DNA of 64,000 nucleotides, taken from Gammaproteobacteria bacterium UBA4421. GTDB lineage: Bacteria > Pseudomonadota > Gammaproteobacteria > Pseudomonadales > Azotimanducaceae. The stretch spans positions 202,845 through 266,844 of the forward strand of contig DGQF01000009.1 of NCBI GenBank assembly GCA_002389675.1, read 5' to 3'. A model generated the notes under the pieces. It saw only the letters and a program-made list of their open reading frames with translations, did not search any database and was not told where the DNA came from. This document shows positions 60,664 through 64,000 of the stretch, in pieces. Position numbers and translations under genes: made by a program. Each line of letters starts with the position of its first letter. The stretch's first letter is position 1.

Positions 60664-61848
60664 TTAATTCAGCTCGCTGAGCAATCGAATAAGCTCAAAT
60701 TGATCATATCTCTCAACGGTCTCGGCACCAGGCGGGCAACGGCCACGCCCTGTGCAGGTGTCAGGGAAATTAGTTTCACTCAACACATAACCCTGATTTC
60801 GACTGTGTTGATACTTAGTTAGGATCACCAAAACCAGATCAGCCTCGGGCCAGACATAGATCGCTTGCCCATCGAGACCCAGCGCGGCAGACACGGTCAC
60901 TGGCACGGGTTGACCAAAATATGCGGCATTGAGCTGCCACCACTGGTAGCCATAGAACGGACTCTTTGCCGACAGACTTTGCGCGACAAAGGCGCTGGAG
61001 AGAATCTGTTCATCTTCCCATAAACCACCACGCGCCATCAGTACGCCAAATCGAGCGAAATCTTCAGGGCGCATGTCCAGGCCCATGTAGGTCAAAGGCT
61101 GGGCACCGGTAGGGTCGAGCCACATGCCGATGCGATTGACGTCAATGCCAATTGGGCTAAGTATCTCCTGGCGCAAAAATGCATGCGCATCCAGCCCTGC
61201 CGATCGCTGTAATAGAGGTTCAAACAATTGCGAGGTCGGGTTCGAGTAGACAAACCTTACGCCGGCAGCCGCGGTCTTGTCGGTACCGATCGCAAACGCA
61301 GTTTGATCTCGGGCCAAAAAGAGGCCGGACCGATCGGGAATGCCAGCACGCATCTCCAAGAGTTGCCCCACGGTCACGTCCTCTTTGTTTGACCCACGCC
61401 ATTCGGTGATAAAGTCGCTGACTTTTTGGTCGGCACCGGTGATCCAATTTTGGTCAATCGCGACGCCGATCGCAGCCCCATAGAAACTCTTCGCAACAGA
61501 CCAACTGGTGCCGATGGTGTCCGCCGAGACACCCTCCGCAAAACGCTCGCCAATGATCATGCCATCCTTGACCAAAGTCGCCGACTGGACGGCTGAATCG
61601 GTATAAATGTGAGAAAATAGCTGGTCGATCTGGGCGCTATCCAGACCTACGGTCTCCGGCGTAACACGCTCAAGAGACCAACTCTCATCAGCTCCAGTTT
61701 CGCCCGAGCCCGTTTCGTCCTGATTCTGCCCACCGGCTGCGTCGTTATCCGCACCCGCAAAACTCGTAGGTGTTGATTCGGACTGACCGCCGCCACCGCC
61801 GCATCCAATAAGGCAGAGCAGCAAAACAACAAGCGATGCGTGGGTCAT
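60664..61848 (-). CDS. beta-lactamase-family serine hydrolase, lipoprotein
   Basis: A 394-residue serine hydrolase of the class C beta-lactamase/esterase family. A lipobox ends at Cys16 (LCLIGCGG), then a low-complexity linker of about 40 residues. The catalytic S117-x-x-K120 is in SWSVAKSF and the YxN is in RFVYSNPTSQ, so the active site is intact. The fold is shared by 6-aminohexanoate-dimer hydrolase and by esterases. A C-terminal CTGRGRCPPG motif may form a disulfide. The protein should be anchored on the outer or inner membrane, facing the periplasm. It may cut an ester or amide of the compounds oxidised by the neighbouring enzymes. Confidence 0.88.
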   Translation of the reverse strand: MTHASLVVLLLCLIGCGGGGGQSESTPTSFAGADNDAAGGQNQDETGSGETGADESWSLERVTPETVGLDSAQIDQLFSHIYTDSAVQSATLVKDGMIIGERFAEGVSADTIGTSWSVAKSFYGAAIGVAIDQNWITGADQKVSDFITEWRGSNKEDVTVGQLLEMRAGIPDRSGLFLARDQTAFAIGTDKTAAAGVRFVYSNPTSQLFEPLLQRSAGLDAHAFLRQEILSPIGIDVNRIGMWLDPTGAQPLTYMGLDMRPEDFARFGVLMARGGLWEDEQILSSAFVAQSLSAKSPFYGYQWWQLNAAYFGQPVPVTVSAALGLDGQAIYVWPEADLVLVILTKYQHSRNQGYVLSETNFPDTCTGRGRCPPGAETVERYDQFELIRLLSELN

Positions 61849-61917
61849 AAGCAGGTAACTCTATTTTTGTCTGTGTTTGAAATCATTATTATCATAGCCT
61901 GAGCACCGCAATTTGAG

Positions 61918-62625
61918 CTATGTCCACAAGAAGCCATATCCCGTCGTTACATAAGATCGGACAAACACCCGCGTTCGGGGCACATTGACGAGTTTCTCTT
62001 GCAACTTAACATGCGCCAGATCCACACGGTGCTTTTCAGCCGAGGCATCATCTGCAAAAGCGGCAACAAATAATAAATCCCCCGACTGCACCCCAAGTGC
62101 ACGCTCACTGTCAACACAAGCCTCACCTGCGCTGTATATTAACGTGCCTGACTCTTTTAAATAACAATATCGAGCATGATCGCGCGTCAATCTCAGGTAA
62201 GTTTGGCGCGAATTGTCATCGGCGAATCGCGTGGCAATTAAGGTTACCGCAACACCGGCTGCAAATCTTTTGTCGTGACGTTCTGGCCGCCGCCACCAGC
62301 CATAGTCTGGCAAATCCACAAACCGCAGGCTCCTAACCCGGCTGCGCGTCATATCTGTTTGACCCATCCTTTGCCTCAAAGCCGCATGGTCAGGACGCTC
62401 AGCAAGGGTTTCGCGCGCCGCCGTGCCGTTCTCGAGACGTTCAAAAATAACTACCTGTTCGTCGCAATCCAATGAGCCCATGGCAGCACAGGCCTGCAGG
62501 CCCGGTTCAGCACCCAGCGCATCTTGCGTCCGTTCTGACCAGTTCTGAAGCCACGCCTGTTTGCTTATGGTTTCAGCTGCTATTTCATATTCAAACAACT
62601 GGGTGTGCAGAGGATCACCTTTCAT
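61918..62625 (-). CDS. hypothetical protein with two dimeric alpha-beta-barrel-like halves
   Basis: A 235-residue cytoplasmic protein I do not recognise. The first half (about 1-120) has QLFEYEIAAETISKQAWLQN at the start and the second half repeats a similar plan from VAVTLIATRFADDNSRQTYLR. Each half has alternating strands and helices like the antibiotic-biosynthesis-monooxygenase-type (ABM) fold. A fused pair of such units is common in small uncharacterised oxygenases and heme-degrading relatives. No signal peptide is seen. It is the last gene on the minus strand before the deazaflavin-type reductase gene. No catalytic residue can be assigned. Confidence 0.6.
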   Translation of the reverse strand: MKGDPLHTQLFEYEIAAETISKQAWLQNWSERTQDALGAEPGLQACAAMGSLDCDEQVVIFERLENGTAARETLAERPDHAALRQRMGQTDMTRSRVRSLRFVDLPDYGWWRRPERHDKRFAAGVAVTLIATRFADDNSRQTYLRLTRDHARYCYLKESGTLIYSAGEACVDSERALGVQSGDLLFVAAFADDASAEKHRVDLAHVKLQEKLVNVPRTRVFVRSYVTTGYGFLWT

Positions 62626-62871
62626 TTTATCTGTTAACCGTTAACTCTAAACCTAAATGATTTCACTGATTTTTCAACCGGCAGCCTGCTCTGCAGGTGA
62701 TCCGGACAAGGCGCCAGTGCCGTTTGCGAAAAATACTTCCTATCAAAAACAGCCTGCCTTACCCTGCAGGTCAAGACGCAGCAGCTATGCATTGAACCGG
62801 CTCAACCCGCGCTCATAGCTGCTTGATTACCCCAACCTAGAGATAGGTCGTAAAACGAGACCAGGCCCGCG

Positions 62872-63363
62872 ATGAAACACGCCATTTTCCGATTGCTGCT
62901 GCGCTTTTCGAGCACGCGTGCGGGCGGCCTGTTGTTTGTTTTTTTGCTATCCCCTTTAGATCGCTGGTTGCTCACGAAAAGTTCAGGGCGGATCAGCATC
63001 GCCGGCTTGGGGGCACCGACATTGTTGCTGACCACCATCGGCCGCAAAACTGGAATAAATCGAGCAACCCCGCTGTTGTACCTGAAGGACTCTGCCACAC
63101 CAGTCATTCTTTACGTCATCGGTTCCAGCGGCGGTCAAGCACAACCACCCGCGTGGTTTCTAAACCTGCAGCATAATTCAAACGTCACGGTCACGCGCGA
63201 TGGCATCGCCGCGCCTTACAAAGCGAGCACTGTGCACGGCCCTCAGCAAACCGAGCTCTGGCGACAATTTACCCAATTTAATCCAGGTTTTACGCAGTAC
63301 CAAAACCGCGTAAAGCGGACCATACCCATCATCAAATTGACACCCCTTGACCGCCAACCGTAA
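62872..63363 (+). CDS. deazaflavin-dependent nitroreductase-family protein
   Basis: A 163-residue DDN-family split-barrel protein. The core is LLLTTIGRKTGINRATPLLYL at about 50-70 (as LLLTTIGRKTGINR and ATPLLYL), followed by GSSGGQAQPPAWFLNLQHN, which matches the conserved GGxxxxPAWxxNL. The amino-terminal 30 residues contain a hydrophobic segment (GGLLFVFLLSPLDRWLL) that could bind the membrane. It is a relative of the protein at 24534-24968. In mycobacteria such proteins use F420H2 as reductant for quinones. The presence of two in a proteobacterium-like genome makes an F420 question worth asking. Confidence 0.84.
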   Translation: MKHAIFRLLLRFSSTRAGGLLFVFLLSPLDRWLLTKSSGRISIAGLGAPTLLLTTIGRKTGINRATPLLYLKDSATPVILYVIGSSGGQAQPPAWFLNLQHNSNVTVTRDGIAAPYKASTVHGPQQTELWRQFTQFNPGFTQYQNRVKRTIPIIKLTPLDRQP

Positions 63364-63401
63364 CCCTGTTTCCCGTTGCAAACTAAAAGGTATACGCGCG
63401 G

Positions 63402-64000
63402 CTAACCCATCTTAGGCGTTGAGCGACGCAGACCACGCTCACGAGCCAATTTAAAGGCCGCCGCTGTTTCGGATTCCACCTCTTTGCGCTGCTGCTCGCT
63501 GAGCGCCTTAAACTCGTCAACCCACCAACGACGAGTTACCTGCGGAAATGTGCCCATTCGGTTGACGCAGGCGTTGGCCCCGCGATCACGGCCCGCGTTA
63601 TAGCCCGAACTCACTGGATGCTCTACACCAGGGCCAGCAAAAGGGATTAAATCACCCTCCATTTTGGGGAGCAGAAAATAAGGCATTGAAACGCGGGTCT
63701 GACCAGCAGGAATCAGCGTGGTGTTGACTCGATGAAGCGTCGCGCTATAGCGCCCCTGACTCAAATGCATCAGCGTGCCGCCGGTATTCACAATTACCGA
63801 ACCGGGTATTACCGATACTGGATAATCTCCCGGAGCCGTACGACAGGTCACGGGAGCATTCACCCATTGACCCTCATCCGCGACCACCTGCAATCCAGGT
63901 CGATCGTTAATCAGTAACGCAATAAAAGGCGGCCCATCAATGTGTGTGCCGACATTTGGACTGTCAAATTCATCATATGCTTGGCGCACCTGCTCCTGCG
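63402..64000 (-). CDS. isopenicillin N synthase-like 2OG oxygenase, 5' end outside window
   Basis: The C-terminal part of a non-haem iron oxygenase; the frame stays open to the right edge, so the start lies beyond 64000. The visible part has the iron HxD in GTHIDGPPFIALL, then the distal histidine in YSATLHRVNTT, and the 2-oxoglutarate-binding arginine in TRVSMPYFLLP. It is thus a full catalytic half of the same family as 9382-10347. Substrate unknown. Confidence 0.82.
   Translation of the reverse strand, partial: QEQVRQAYDEFDSPNVGTHIDGPPFIALLINDRPGLQVVADEGQWVNAPVTCRTAPGDYPVSVIPGSVIVNTGGTLMHLSQGRYSATLHRVNTTLIPAGQTRVSMPYFLLPKMEGDLIPFAGPGVEHPVSSGYNAGRDRGANACVNRMGTFPQVTRRWWVDEFKALSEQQRKEVESETAAAFKLARERGLRRSTPKMG

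Noticed and set aside
62633-62645. GTTAACCGTTAAC short repeat upstream of the hypothetical gene
   Set aside because: Two copies of a 6-base palindrome are too short to call an operator, and nothing around them supports regulation.
1-64000. CRISPR arrays, insertion sequences, prophage or attachment sites
   Set aside because: No regularly spaced repeats, transposase or integrase sequence was found; the paralogue pairs are diverged genes, not recent mobile copies.

Overview
The window reads as a piece of chromosome from an aerobic, Gram-negative bacterium, most likely a marine or aquatic gammaproteobacterium. The markers are a DbpA-type RNA helicase, a SlyD-like FKBP, a UbiC-like chorismate lyase, an outer-membrane porin, lipoproteins with clear lipoboxes and Tat/Sec signal peptides. 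No rRNA, tRNA, integrase, transposase, prophage or CRISPR array was seen. Coding density is high on both strands. The placement is inferred from gene content only.

The dominant theme is oxidative catabolism of lipid-like, alicyclic, terpenoid or steroid-like compounds. The window holds five acyl-CoA dehydrogenases (one in each of two operons plus an adjacent pair), an acyl-CoA ligase, a crotonase, an SCP2-type thiolase with its DUF35 partner, and many short-chain dehydrogenases. It also holds two cytochromes P450 (one CYP153-like), two Baeyer-Villiger-type flavin monooxygenases, a large Rieske oxygenase, three Fe(II)/2-oxoglutarate-type dioxygenases, an old-yellow-enzyme reductase and two deazaflavin-type reductases. 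Two molybdenum hydroxylases, two PQQ dehydrogenases and two glutathione transferases complete the set. No complete named pathway can be assigned.

Layout: 0.07-4.4 kb (minus) has a cupin, a nucleoside transporter, two carboxymuconolactone-decarboxylase-like (CMD) proteins and a gamma-glutamyltransferase. 4.5-8.2 kb has SDRs, a GST, an FKBP and an exported methyltransferase-like protein. 8.2-11.6 kb (minus) has an OYE, a 2OG oxygenase and a second nucleoside transporter. 11.8-15.7 kb (plus) has a D-aminoacylase-like amidohydrolase, a UbiC-like protein and a Rieske oxygenase. 15.7-18.6 kb (minus) has a P450, a TauD-like dioxygenase and an SDR. 18.8-25.9 kb is beta-oxidation-like. 25.9-28.6 kb is a porin/FMN-binding/PepSY cassette. 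28.6-31.4 kb has a BVMO and a degenerate SDR. 31.6-36.9 kb (plus) has a molybdenum hydroxylase, DUF35, thiolase and ACAD. 37-41.2 kb (minus) has a CoA ligase, GST, VOC protein and FAD monooxygenase. 41.4-49.4 kb has dbpA, a NYN protein, a CYP153-amidohydrolase pair and a Tat-exported molybdenum hydroxylase. 49.6-54.8 kb has a redoxin, crotonase, BVMO and lipoproteins. 54.9-64 kb has a BaiN-like flavoprotein, two PQQ dehydrogenases, a serine hydrolase and the partial end of a 2OG oxygenase.

The most notable result is two genes each interrupted by a single in-frame TGA exactly where the protein family has a redox-active cysteine. One is a CMD/AhpD-like protein with a CxxU motif (TGA at 1989-1991, minus strand). 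The other is a TlpA/AhpC-like redoxin with a UxC motif (TGA at 50084-50086, plus strand). Each TGA is followed, 20-24 nt later, by a 7-bp hairpin with a five-base loop CGUGC or CGUGU closed by GCC/GGC, which fits the bacterial SECIS model. Both are therefore best read as selenoproteins, although no sel genes lie in the window.
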